A stretch of DNA of 64,000 nt from Bremerella sp. JC817 (GTDB lineage: Bacteria; Planctomycetota; Planctomycetia; Pirellulales; Pirellulaceae), in assembly GCF_040718835.1 (NCBI RefSeq), contig NZ_JBFEFG010000280.1:62001-126000 (forward strand), in the 5' to 3' direction. Shown here in pieces: positions 9,021 through 17,895 of this stretch (its first letter is position 1; each line of letters starts with the position of its first letter). The position numbers and the translations under genes were made by a program. Below the pieces are notes generated by a model, which saw only the letters and a program-made list of their open reading frames with translations, did not search any database and was not told where the DNA came from.

Positions 9021-10439
9021 ATGATTCGTGCCAAGAGTCGCCAAAAGACTGAGTTTGGCGATTTTCAAACGCCCCCGGAACTTGCCGACGCCGCCTGTCG
9101 CTTACTGCGTCAGGAAGGGATCATGCCTGCTTCCATTGTGGAACCGACTTGTGGTGAAGGCTTTTTCTTGAAGGCAGCCGCCGACACGTTTCCTCAGGTG
9201 AAGCAGTTGGTGGGGCGTGAGTGGAACGACACCTACGTCGACACGGCTCGCTCGCGACTTGAAGCCTGCGACATGTCGATCGACATCGCCCAGGCCGACT
9301 TTTTTCAGCAGGACTGGCAAACGACACTCGAGCAACAACCAGGCCCGCTCCTTGTGCTTGGCAATCCGCCATGGGTCACCAACTCGCAGCTCGGAACCCT
9401 CGACAGCGCGAACCTACCGGCCAAATCGAACTTTCAGAACGAGCGGGGCATCGCAGCGAAGACCGGAAAAGCGAACTTCGATATCTCACAGTGGATGATC
9501 ACGCACCTGCTGGAATCGATGCCCGAGCAGGGAGGCGTGCTGGCCATGCTCTGCAAGACGGCGGTCGCCCGGAAGGTGCTTCAGCATGCCTGGAAACAGG
9601 GACTTCCACTGGAAGACTGCTCGATCCGCTGCATCGATTCGCGCCGCCACTTTCAAGCCGCGGTCGATGCGTGCCTGTTCATTTGCCACGTTCAACCAGG
9701 TGCTGCGTCGCGTCAGTGTGCCATCTTCCACGAACTCGAAGATCCCCGGCCGGCGTCGATCCTGGGCTATTACGAGGGAAGCTTACTGGCCGACCGGGAA
9801 GCCTTCGAACGTCATCGCGAACTATTGGCAAACGAACCGACCCGGCGTTGGCGTAGCGGACTGAAGCACGACTGCCGCGACGTGATGCAACTGCGCCGCG
9901 AAGGTTGGACGCTGGTCAACGGCCTTGGCGAAGCAGTCGAACTGGAAGACGACTTCCTCTTCCCCTTGATGCCTGCCGGCGCGATCCATCGGGGCGAAAC
10001 CAAGAGCACCGAGCAGTTTGTGCTGGTTCCCCAAACGCATACTGGCGAAGACACGTTAAAGATCGCCACCATCGCTCCACGAACATGGGCTTACCTGCAG
10101 AAGCATTCCGAACGCCTGGCGGCGCGCAAAAGTTCGATCTATCGCGGCCGGCCACCATTTTCGATCTTTGGAATCGGCGAGTATTCGTTCGCGCCGTGGA
10201 AGGTCGCGATCTCGGCTTTGCACAAAGATCTTCGGTTCCGCGTGATTGGCCCGCAGGATGGCCGCCCGGTCATGCTCGACGACACGACCTACTTCCTCTC
10301 GTTTACTTCGCGAAAAGAGGCGAAGGCCGCCGCGGCACGCCTGCATAGCGACGAAGTGCAAGAATTTCTTTCCGCCTGGATCTTCTGGGATGCCAAGCGC
10401 CCAATCACGACTGAAGTGCTCCAGCGATTGGCGGGCTAA
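9021..10439 (+). CDS. Solitary adenine-type DNA methyltransferase
   Basis: A 472-residue class I DNA methyltransferase of the N6-adenine type. After an FGDFQTPPELA start (residues 12-22), which is typical of N6 MTases, come motif I VEPTCGEGFF (40-49) and the catalytic motif IV NPPW (115-118). The C-terminal half contains YSFAPWKVAISAL and DDTTYFLSF, which resemble the target-recognition region of type IIG-like enzymes, but no nuclease domain is visible. The neighbours are glgC and an M50 protease and no restriction endonuclease is adjacent, so it is an orphan methyltransferase or an epigenetic regulator. An alternative start is 8997; neither has a strong ribosome binding site. Confidence 0.8.
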   Translation: MIRAKSRQKTEFGDFQTPPELADAACRLLRQEGIMPASIVEPTCGEGFFLKAAADTFPQVKQLVGREWNDTYVDTARSRLEACDMSIDIAQADFFQQDWQTTLEQQPGPLLVLGNPPWVTNSQLGTLDSANLPAKSNFQNERGIAAKTGKANFDISQWMITHLLESMPEQGGVLAMLCKTAVARKVLQHAWKQGLPLEDCSIRCIDSRRHFQAAVDACLFICHVQPGAASRQCAIFHELEDPRPASILGYYEGSLLADREAFERHRELLANEPTRRWRSGLKHDCRDVMQLRREGWTLVNGLGEAVELEDDFLFPLMPAGAIHRGETKSTEQFVLVPQTHTGEDTLKIATIAPRTWAYLQKHSERLAARKSSIYRGRPPFSIFGIGEYSFAPWKVAISALHKDLRFRVIGPQDGRPVMLDDTTYFLSFTSRKEAKAAAARLHSDEVQEFLSAWIFWDAKRPITTEVLQRLAG

Positions 10440-10442
10440 GTC

Positions 10443-11534
10443 TTACGTCGTGACAAAGGCCATCGGTGGAAAGCATAGGATCGGAATGCTCAGCGAGAGC
10501 GTTCCCAGCACATAACGAAAAGCGCCAATCGGCACACTGTCGTCGCTGGTCGGCGGATGGTCTGGCCGCATCAAGATCACCAGAAACAGCATCAGCAGCC
10601 AGTTGTACGCCCCCATAGTGATGATGAAAATCACGGCGAACGCCAGGAAAGCTCGGGCAATCAAGTGAGCCTTCTTGCCGAACAGCGTATAGGTCACATG
10701 GCCGCCATCTAGCTGGCTGACCGGAATCATGTTCAGCCCGGTCACCAGCAAGCCAACCCAGCCCGCCATGAAGTAGGGGTTCAGTTGGCTCTGGTAGATA
10801 TAGAGCCCCGACTTGTAACCAGGGACCTGCAGCCACTGCATCATCCATTGCATGGCGAGTGGCAGATCGAGCTTGAACGAACCTTCGCCCGGTGTCGTCA
10901 AATCCATTTGAGTAATGCCATACCACAGGATCGGCACGGCAACGACCAGTCCGGCCAGTGGGCCTGCGAGACCGATATCGAACAATTGCTTTCGATTGGC
11001 CCGCATCCCATCCATCCCGATCACCGCCCCGAAGGTTCCGATCGGCGAGATCGGTACGGGAATGAAGTAGGGCAGACTGGCATGCACGCGGTAACGTACC
11101 GCCATCAAGAAGTGCCCCATTTCGTGGGCGAACAAAATCCCTAACATCGCGGCCATGTAAATAAAACCGATTCGCCACGCGGACGCGTAGTTCAACAGAT
11201 CGCGGCGAAGCTCGGCTGCGGGATTCGAGAGATAGAGATCGTACTCACGCGGAATGCCCAGAGATTGAGGGTTCGACCAGGCCATAAGATTGATCGCCGC
11301 TTCGCCGGGCTCCCAGTGGGTCATGCCGGCGAAGAAGCAGGAAAGACAGGTGGCGATGAACAAGATGATCGGCAATCGCACGCGACGTTTTCGCGTTTGC
11401 TGCTGGATCATGCGGGTCGCTTCGGAAGAGAATTCGACCGAATCCGAATCCCATGACGTCTGCCGTCCTTCCTGCAAGGACGTTTCGGGCGAAGACGTTT
11501 GCTCGTCGGCACGAGATTCCATCGATTCGTTCAT
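10443..11534 (-). CDS. Site-2 protease family protein (peptidase M50)
   Basis: A 363-residue polytopic intramembrane zinc metalloprotease. The HExxH zinc site is HEMGH at residues 137-141 inside a membrane segment, and the third ligand Asp is in LDGG at 275-278. A cytoplasmic N-terminal stretch of about 52 mostly polar residues precedes the first membrane helix (RLPIILFIATCLSCFFAG). Several more helices follow, including GLAGPLAGLVVAVPI and AFAVIFIITMGAYNWLLMLFLVIL. Family members cleave membrane-bound anti-sigma factors or process other membrane proteins. It ends 3 bases from the convergent methyltransferase gene. No sigma or anti-sigma gene is nearby. Confidence 0.92.
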   Translation of the reverse strand: MNESMESRADEQTSSPETSLQEGRQTSWDSDSVEFSSEATRMIQQQTRKRRVRLPIILFIATCLSCFFAGMTHWEPGEAAINLMAWSNPQSLGIPREYDLYLSNPAAELRRDLLNYASAWRIGFIYMAAMLGILFAHEMGHFLMAVRYRVHASLPYFIPVPISPIGTFGAVIGMDGMRANRKQLFDIGLAGPLAGLVVAVPILWYGITQMDLTTPGEGSFKLDLPLAMQWMMQWLQVPGYKSGLYIYQSQLNPYFMAGWVGLLVTGLNMIPVSQLDGGHVTYTLFGKKAHLIARAFLAFAVIFIITMGAYNWLLMLFLVILMRPDHPPTSDDSVPIGAFRYVLGTLSLSIPILCFPPMAFVTT

Positions 11535-11744
11535 TTCGGCAAAGGTAACACGAGTCCGCGACGTGGCGGAGGCCGGACAAGCGAGTGGCCAGGCTGGAGT
11601 GGTCAGTCCCTAAAGCCTATAACGGTCGACTCGAATGGTAAAGGTAACTGCAGCCTGGCACATGTTCCGTCTCGATAAGCACCGTCAAAAAACTGCGGGA
11701 TCAACTCGCCGCGACCCAACGGAAGCGGCGTAAATCCTTGGTGA

Positions 11745-13448
11745 TTAGAGGACTTCGATGCTCTTGATTGCGTTGCCGCCCCCTTTGGCGGCGGCCAATA
11801 TACAGCGTTTGGCCGCTTGAAAGATTTCGTCCGCCGGAAGACTCTTCGGTGGCACGCACGCACACGCGACCCCACCGCTCAGGGTGAGATCGACCCCGAG
11901 ATGACTCTCGCGACGCTGCGACCAGTTGGTCACCAGGTCAATCACCTGTCGGGCCAGCGTCACGGCTTGATGCCGATCGTGGTCTTCCAGCATGATCGCC
12001 ACGCTCGAGTCACCACATGGCATCACGCGTCCGAGACCGTCGCTCAATCGATCCACAATCGCCGCCACCAACTGACGCCACACTTCCACTTCGTCGATAC
12101 CGGCAGTCACCAAAAAATGATCGAAGCGATTGATCTGCACCAGGGCCAGCGAGAACTCGCAGCGTTGACTGCGACTATGTTGCATCGCGATTGAAATCTC
12201 GCGGAGCAAGCGAGCATCGGCAAATATTGCTTCGGTCGGGCCTTCCTCGGCGGCCTCTTCTTCTTTCGTTTTCTTCTTCGGCAACACTGGTGGAATGCCA
12301 CCGTTATCGGTCAGGCGTTTCACCGAATCGATCAGGCTTTGGGCTTCCGGAGCACGGATTACCAGGTCGCGATTCGGATTCGCCGAAATCGCCAGCGGAG
12401 CCGCGACCGACTCGGCCAACTGCGTGATCTGCAGATAGGCCTGACTCACGATCTCGCAGTAATTCATCCCGTCGGGAAGCGAGACCGAAAGTACGTTGGC
12501 CAATTGATATAGTTTGTCTTGAATGTCGACCACCAAGGTTTCGACTTGCTCGTCCGCGTCGTCAATCGTCGCTTTAAGTTGCTGCAGAAATTTCGGCATC
12601 AAGTACAAACGATGATGCGACAACACTTCTGCCAGGTTATGAGCCAGACGCAGCGTGGCCGATTGACCGCGGAGCCGACCGAACTCGATTCCAGACGAAG
12701 GATGCCCTTCGCGAATGACCTGCACCAGTGCCTCGGGCAGGTTCCAGCTTTGCAGCAACCGACAGCCGAGAATGTTGTGATCGAAACCGAGCGTTTCCCA
12801 TTCCATCTCCGACAGGTCCGCTTCTTCCTGCAGGACCTTGTTGGCGAAGTTGGCATACGCATCCCCCAGGTCTTGCAGCATGACCAGGGCACCGATCTCG
12901 GAAAGCAGTCCGGCGATGAAGGCTTCGTCGCCGTAGTTCTTTCCCTGCATGTTGGCGATCTCGCGCGCGGCGACTGCTTTGGTCAACGCGAACTGCCAAT
13001 ATTGGGCGAGCACTTCCGCTTCGATCCCTTGCAGCATCTCTTTCGGCAAACTGAAGCCGAGCACCAGCAATTTCAGCGGCTTGATGCCTAGTAAAGCCAG
13101 GGCCTGATTGAGGTCCGAGACTTCGCCGGAAAGACCGAACAGCGGACTGTTGACCACCTTCAAAATCTTGACGGTCATCGCCGGGTCGCGCTGGATGCAT
13201 TCCTTGATCTGAACGACCGTCGCATGCTCGTTGGCGGTCAGCTTCAAGACTTCCATGGCAACGGTTGGCAACGAATAGAGTTGCTGGGCCCGGGCCACCA
13301 TTTGAGCGACCGGACTTGGGTCTTGCGACAGCTCCGCCCCGCGATCAAGTGTCTCTCGATCGCCGGTTGTTTCTGAAGGTACTCCTGCCACAGATTTCGT
13401 CCTTTGTCTCGTCTCGGTATCCAGAATCCGCCTCGATTCATTCTGCAT
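11745..13448 (-). CDS. HDOD domain protein with degenerate GGDEF-like C-terminus
   Basis: A 567-residue signalling protein. Residues about 50-250 form an HDOD domain (LYSLPTVAMEVLKL, MTVKILKVVNSPLFGLSGEV, EAFIAGLLSEIGALVML, ILGCRLLQSWNLPEAL). After a helical linker and a charged stretch with KKKTKEEEAAEEG, residues about 400-567 look like a diguanylate cyclase fold, ending in LSGGVACA and GGNAIKSIEVL. The active-site loop reads CGDSS at about 478-482 instead of GGDEF, so cyclase activity is improbable. HDOD proteins act as protein-protein hubs in motility, stress or cell-cycle signalling. The start at 13448 is preferred over an in-frame TTG at 13466. Confidence 0.88.
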   Translation of the reverse strand: MQNESRRILDTETRQRTKSVAGVPSETTGDRETLDRGAELSQDPSPVAQMVARAQQLYSLPTVAMEVLKLTANEHATVVQIKECIQRDPAMTVKILKVVNSPLFGLSGEVSDLNQALALLGIKPLKLLVLGFSLPKEMLQGIEAEVLAQYWQFALTKAVAAREIANMQGKNYGDEAFIAGLLSEIGALVMLQDLGDAYANFANKVLQEEADLSEMEWETLGFDHNILGCRLLQSWNLPEALVQVIREGHPSSGIEFGRLRGQSATLRLAHNLAEVLSHHRLYLMPKFLQQLKATIDDADEQVETLVVDIQDKLYQLANVLSVSLPDGMNYCEIVSQAYLQITQLAESVAAPLAISANPNRDLVIRAPEAQSLIDSVKRLTDNGGIPPVLPKKKTKEEEAAEEGPTEAIFADARLLREISIAMQHSRSQRCEFSLALVQINRFDHFLVTAGIDEVEVWRQLVAAIVDRLSDGLGRVMPCGDSSVAIMLEDHDRHQAVTLARQVIDLVTNWSQRRESHLGVDLTLSGGVACACVPPKSLPADEIFQAAKRCILAAAKGGGNAIKSIEVL

Positions 13449-13625
13449 CCTGAAAATATAGGTCAACTAATTCCCTTTGAACCCAGATTTCCCAACCTTG
13501 CCAAGCGACGTAAATTCCTTCCATGGAAGGCACAAATCGTTTGCCTAAAACCACCCTGCGGGGTACCTTCAAATGTGTTTCTACCGCAACAAGATCGCTA
13601 TTACTGATACAGCCGTACCCCTGTA

Positions 13626-14615
13626 ATGCCCCTCCGCCCCTCTCGATCGCGAAACGCGTTGCCGTCCGGGTTCACCCTGGTCGAGCTGTTGGTGGTCATT
13701 GCGATCATCGGGATTCTGATTGGGCTGCTTCTACCGGCGGTGCAGCGTGCCCGGGAAGCGGCTCGCCGCATGCAGTGCGTCAATCAGCTCAAGCAGATCG
13801 GGCTGGCCTGGCATAACCATACCGATACCTACAACGCCTTCCCGACCGGTGGCTATGCCCAGCAGGTTTACGTCTCGTTTAAAGATGGCCGCCCCGGGAT
13901 GCTCGACAAGCAAGCCGCTGGCTGGGCTTTTCAAATTCTGCCCTACCTGGAGCAAGGTAACGTCCACGCCGGAAAGCCTGGCGGGACCGACAAAGAATCG
14001 GCCGAGTTCGCCATGGGAACCGCCATCGATCAATACTTCTGCCCAAGCCGTCGCTCGCCGACCGTTGAACCTGGATCGTACGCCCCCTTCTGTTGGAGCT
14101 ACGATGGCCAGAACGGGACGCAGCTCAATCGGGTTCCATTGGCACAGATCGATTACGCCGGCGGCACGCAGGAAGATACCGGTGTCTTGGCGCGCAACTT
14201 AAGCGGGACTTGTGGCAACACCTCTTCCGGCAGCGTCTATCCCAAACGAAAGCTATACGACTTTGCCGACGTCACCGACGGTACCAGCAACACATTGATG
14301 GTTGGCGAGAAGCGGATCAATGTTGCCCGGCTCGGCAATGGCAGTCAGTCTGGCGATATCTATGGCTATACGTCGGGCTGGGAAAGTAACTCGATGGTGA
14401 CGCACGAAACGATCCGCCGGACCGACCTGGCCCCGCTGGCCGACACGCATGGTTCCGGCGATGGTGAAATGCGTTTCGGCAGCTCACACGATGGCGGTCT
14501 GAACGCGCTGCTGGTCGACGGCAGCGTGCGGTTCATTCCTTACACCATCCAGCAGCAACTTTTCGAGCTATTGGGAAACAAAGCAGACGGCCAGGTCTTC
14601 GAGTTACCGCAGTAA
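13626..14615 (+). CDS. DUF1559 domain-containing protein with prepilin-like N-terminus
   Basis: A 329-residue member of the planctomycete DUF1559 family. The type IV prepilin cleavage motif GFTLVELLVVIAIIG is at residues 15-29, followed by a hydrophobic helix (ILIGLLLPAVQ) and the family-defining REAARRMQCVNQLKQIGLAWHNH. The C-terminal H-X9-DG region GLNALLVDGSVRFIP is also typical. It is presumably cleaved by a prepilin peptidase and assembled as a pseudopilin-like surface protein. These proteins occur in many copies per planctomycete genome; a second one is at 24701-25666. The next gene starts 33 bases downstream. Confidence 0.93.
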   Translation: MPLRPSRSRNALPSGFTLVELLVVIAIIGILIGLLLPAVQRAREAARRMQCVNQLKQIGLAWHNHTDTYNAFPTGGYAQQVYVSFKDGRPGMLDKQAAGWAFQILPYLEQGNVHAGKPGGTDKESAEFAMGTAIDQYFCPSRRSPTVEPGSYAPFCWSYDGQNGTQLNRVPLAQIDYAGGTQEDTGVLARNLSGTCGNTSSGSVYPKRKLYDFADVTDGTSNTLMVGEKRINVARLGNGSQSGDIYGYTSGWESNSMVTHETIRRTDLAPLADTHGSGDGEMRFGSSHDGGLNALLVDGSVRFIPYTIQQQLFELLGNKADGQVFELPQ

Positions 14616-14648
14616 CTTCGAGTGCCTCACGCGAAAGGCAATTGCCAG

Positions 14649-15367
14649 ATGCCTCTCGATTCTTCTGCACCGAAAGGCAACACGACGTACCAATCGATCA
14701 TCGGCCAGACCATAGCACAACGTGGCGGCTGGGAAGTCGTTACTTTCTTTTCACTGGTCGCGTCGCTTGGCATGCTTCTGTTTGCAGGCTATCACCTTTG
14801 GACACAGCCGGCGCTGAAAGTCGATCAACGGATTGCCTTGCACCTGGGGATCGCCTTGCTGATCATCTATTCGCTCTATCTCGTTGCGACATTGCGGCGT
14901 TCACCTACACGTCCGATCACGAAGGTGGCTATGGAATTTATACCCACTCTCATCACAGCCTGGCCATCGAGCAGAAAACGAAGGCAAGCCGGCCGCTGAA
15001 GTTTCACTGGACATCGACGACCAAAGATCAGCCTGATATCGATGCCGCGTTAAGCCGACTTAGCGGGCATCTGGCAACCGAGATCTATCAGGCCATCGCG
15101 AAGGGAGATTCCGTCGTATGGACGAACGAATGCATCTTGCAGCCAGAGGGCTTGAAGGTTTCCAGACGGGGTGATCTTCCGGTCTCGATCGCTTACAGCG
15201 ACGCGGCCTTCCTGGTAGAAGATGCCAATGAAGGCAGGCTGGTGCTGCGGGATCAATCAACCGGCAACGACGCCTTGCGATGCCGGTTGGGCGAGAGAAA
15301 TGCCCGGCCGGTTTTGATTGCCGTACGACTACTCGCCCTGAGATCTCAGAGCGAGCAGCCTTCGTAA
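14649..15367 (+). pseudogene. Membrane protein gene broken by a frameshift
   Basis: Two frames together look like one gene. From 14649 one frame encodes MPLDSSAPKG, then two membrane segments (VVTFFSLVASLGMLLFAG and LHLGIALLIIYSLYLVATL), and runs out at 14999 after a Pro/Arg-rich, unconvincing tail. From about 14890 to 15367 the frame one base earlier encodes a plausible soluble domain: FTYTSDHEGGYGIYTH, PLKFHWTSTTKDQPDIDAAL, AIAKGDSVVWTNECILQPEG and SIAYSDAAFLVEDANEGRLV. That second part has no methionine at all, so it is unlikely to start independently. A single-base deletion (or two-base insertion) between roughly 14880 and 14930 would explain this. A sequencing error is equally possible. 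I do not recognise the family. Confidence 0.6.
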
Positions 15368-15374
15368 CGGCTTG

Positions 15375-16610
15375 TTAGTCGAACTTCAGCGAGATCTGCT
15401 TCAGTCGTTCTTCGGTGTCGGCCATCAAGGCATCTTCGGCGGCTTCATCCGCGGCGACGTACGTTACCGAGAAGCGAAGGAACGAGCCGGCGTCGTCCCA
15501 AGGCACGGTGCAGATCGACTGCTGGGTGATCAGGTACTGCGAAGCTTCTTCGGCGTTGGCGAAGCTTGGACCACCTTCGATCCCGGTTGGCGACTTCGTG
15601 TACAAGAAGTAGGTACCGCCAGGCATTTCGCACTGGAAGCCGCAACGCTTCAGCATGGCCACCAGCTTTTCCAACCGGCGCTGATACTTGGCCTTGGTCT
15701 GCTTCGGGATTTCTTCGTTCCCCAGAGCCGCGGCGGCAGCCTTCTGGATTGCCATGAACTGACCGCTGTCGCAGTTGTCTTTGACGTCGCTGAAGGCCTG
15801 GACCAGCAGAGGATTGCCGCAGACCCAACCGATACGCCAGCCAATCATGTCGAAACCCTTCGACAACGAGTGGACTTCGACGCCGACATCCTTGGCACCA
15901 GGAACGCTCAGGAAGCTGAGTGGTTCGCCTTCGAAGGTAAGCACCGTGTGAGCGGCGTCTTGCACGACGACTAGGTTGTTTTCCTTCGCGAAGGCAACGA
16001 CCTTTTCGTAGAACGCCTTGGTCGCGACCTTGCCAGTCGGGCTGTTGGGATAGTTGATCACCAGCAGCTTCGCCTTTTCCTTCACTTCCGCTGGAATGCC
16101 GTCCAGGTCGGGGAAGAAGTCGTTTTCGGCCAGCAGTGGCAACTTGTAGACGGTACCGCCGTAATAGGCCGAGTGCGTACCGGCGACGGGATAACCAGGC
16201 ACCGTCATCAGGCAGATGTCGCCTGGGTTGATGAAGCAAGCTGGCAGCATGGCCAACGCGGTCTTGGAACCGATGCAGTGGTTCACTTCGGTCGCGGCAT
16301 CCAGCTCGACGCCGAAGAATCGCTTCATGAAGCCAGCGACGGCGTTCTTGAAGTCGGCGATGCCATTGTCGGCGTAGCCACGGTTTTCTGGCTTGTTGAT
16401 CTCGTCGGCCATCACCTTGCGAACAGCTTCGGGAGCCATCTCGTCATTTTCGCCGATACCGAAGTCGATCAGCTTGCGATCAGGGTAGTCGGCCAGGGCC
16501 TTACGCTTGGCCCGCTTGATCTTCTCGAACTTGTAGATCGCGGTTCCCTTACCGTAGTTTTCACCACCAATACGTTCGGCAAACAGCTTCTGGAAATAGG
16601 GATCGCTCAT
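15375..16610 (-). CDS. dapL: LL-diaminopimelate aminotransferase
   Basis: The 411-residue PLP enzyme converts tetrahydrodipicolinate directly to LL-diaminopimelate in lysine and peptidoglycan-precursor synthesis. The N-terminal KLIDFGIGENDEMAP, the ENRGYADNGIADFK segment, INYPNSPTGKVA and the PLP-lysine motif HSLSKGFDMIGWRIGW (lysine around residue 248) identify a fold-type I aminotransferase. The start YFQKLFAERIGGENYGKGTAIYKF matches the DapL group found in PVC bacteria and plants. Other class I aminotransferase functions are less likely. No other lysine gene lies nearby. Confidence 0.85.
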   Translation of the reverse strand: MSDPYFQKLFAERIGGENYGKGTAIYKFEKIKRAKRKALADYPDRKLIDFGIGENDEMAPEAVRKVMADEINKPENRGYADNGIADFKNAVAGFMKRFFGVELDAATEVNHCIGSKTALAMLPACFINPGDICLMTVPGYPVAGTHSAYYGGTVYKLPLLAENDFFPDLDGIPAEVKEKAKLLVINYPNSPTGKVATKAFYEKVVAFAKENNLVVVQDAAHTVLTFEGEPLSFLSVPGAKDVGVEVHSLSKGFDMIGWRIGWVCGNPLLVQAFSDVKDNCDSGQFMAIQKAAAAALGNEEIPKQTKAKYQRRLEKLVAMLKRCGFQCEMPGGTYFLYTKSPTGIEGGPSFANAEEASQYLITQQSICTVPWDDAGSFLRFSVTYVAADEAAEDALMADTEERLKQISLKFD

Positions 16611-16779
16611 GGTCTTCGTTCTGAGGTTTCTATAGGTTCAAACGGATGGCCAGAATTCAAACCTACTAGCCTACCGCTGCCCGAAAGAGACAACAACCGG
16701 GGCAGGGCGGTTCGGCGGGCGGCTGCCAGCGAGGGGGAAAGCTCGACTTGTAAGCTGTTTGAGCGTGGGCCTTTAGAGC

Positions 16780-17877
16780 CTAACGCAGGCTTTGATAGAG
16801 CCGGACATGGCGGTCGATCATCTGCGGAATACTGAACTGCTCGGCGATCGTCTTGCGGCCAGCTTCGGCGAAACGGTTCCGCAAAGCTTCGTCTTCCAGC
16901 AGGAAGTTGGCGAACCGCGAGTACTCAGTCCGCTGCCCCAGGCCGACCAGATAGCCGTTTTCGTCATGCTTCACCAGGTCGCGGTTGCCCGGAATATCAC
17001 TCACCGCGACCGGCAATCCGGTTGCCATCGCTTCCATCAACGCGTTTGACTGTCCTTCGTATCCGCTGGCCAGCATGAAGAGCGTGGCATGCTTCATCAA
17101 GTCAGGCACATCGGTCCGCGCCCCGACGATGCGGACGCGATCGTGAATGGTGACTTGTTCGGTGTAGCGCTGAAGTCGCTCTCGCTGGGGACCATCTCCG
17201 ACAATCACCAGATAGGCGTCGTCGCGGATTCGCTTGAGGATCTCGGTCGCCCAGATCAGATCTTTCATCCGCTTCTGCGGCCACAGGCGGCCGACGGTCA
17301 GCATCATCTTGGCATGCGGGGGCAACTTCAAGTCTTGCCAGATTGCTTCTTTGCTCTGAGTCGGCGGGCCATCGATCAAATCGATCCCGTTGCCGATCGT
17401 CACAAACTTGTCGGCCCGACGTCCCTTGCGGGTATAAAAGTCGACAATCCCGGAACTGTTGCAAACGATCTTATCGGTGAATCGATCGAGATAGCGATCG
17501 ATCAGATGCTCGTGGGTGATCTTCCATGGATCGACGCAGCGCTCACCGCAGAGGATATGCGGAACCTTCGCGGCCCGGGCAGCCTTGCGGCCGTAGCTGT
17601 TGGCGGCGAAGAGCCACGTGTGCACGATGTCGGGCTGAACCGCTCGAATATGCTTCTTCAGTCGGTAATATGCGGCCGGGTCGATCTTCAGCTTCTTCCC
17701 AATTACGGTGACCGGGATCCCGGCGGCCGAGAGTTCTTCGCTGTAAGGACCACCTCGGGTAAGACAGCAGACCGAGACATCGAACTGGTCGCGCGGAAGC
17801 CCCTTTGCCAGAAGGGTAAGCTGTTTCTCGGCTCCCGATCGATCAAGCGTCGGGATGATGAGCATGAGTTTCTGCAT
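16780..17877 (-). CDS. Glycosyltransferase family 4
   Basis: A 365-residue GT-B glycosyltransferase. It starts MQKLMLIIPTLDRSGAEKQ, the GT4 N-terminal loop, and shows VHTWLFAANSYGRKAA, the donor-domain opening MMLTVGRLWPQKRMKDLI and the acidic motif GYEGQSNALMEAMATGLPVAVSD, with the family's catalytic Glu residues. It probably transfers a sugar from a nucleotide-sugar donor to a lipid or surface polysaccharide. An esterase gene lies 18 bases upstream on the same strand, so the two may be co-transcribed. The acceptor is unknown. Confidence 0.93.
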   Translation of the reverse strand: MQKLMLIIPTLDRSGAEKQLTLLAKGLPRDQFDVSVCCLTRGGPYSEELSAAGIPVTVIGKKLKIDPAAYYRLKKHIRAVQPDIVHTWLFAANSYGRKAARAAKVPHILCGERCVDPWKITHEHLIDRYLDRFTDKIVCNSSGIVDFYTRKGRRADKFVTIGNGIDLIDGPPTQSKEAIWQDLKLPPHAKMMLTVGRLWPQKRMKDLIWATEILKRIRDDAYLVIVGDGPQRERLQRYTEQVTIHDRVRIVGARTDVPDLMKHATLFMLASGYEGQSNALMEAMATGLPVAVSDIPGNRDLVKHDENGYLVGLGQRTEYSRFANFLLEDEALRNRFAEAGRKTIAEQFSIPQMIDRHVRLYQSLR

Positions 17878-17895
17878 CGGTGCGTTTGCGACTTC

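Noticed and set aside
11603..11875. A minus-strand frame beyond the HDOD gene stop (about 47 open codons after 11745)
   Set aside because: It has no start codon in the non-overlapping part and no family similarity; most of it overlaps the end of the HDOD gene in another frame.
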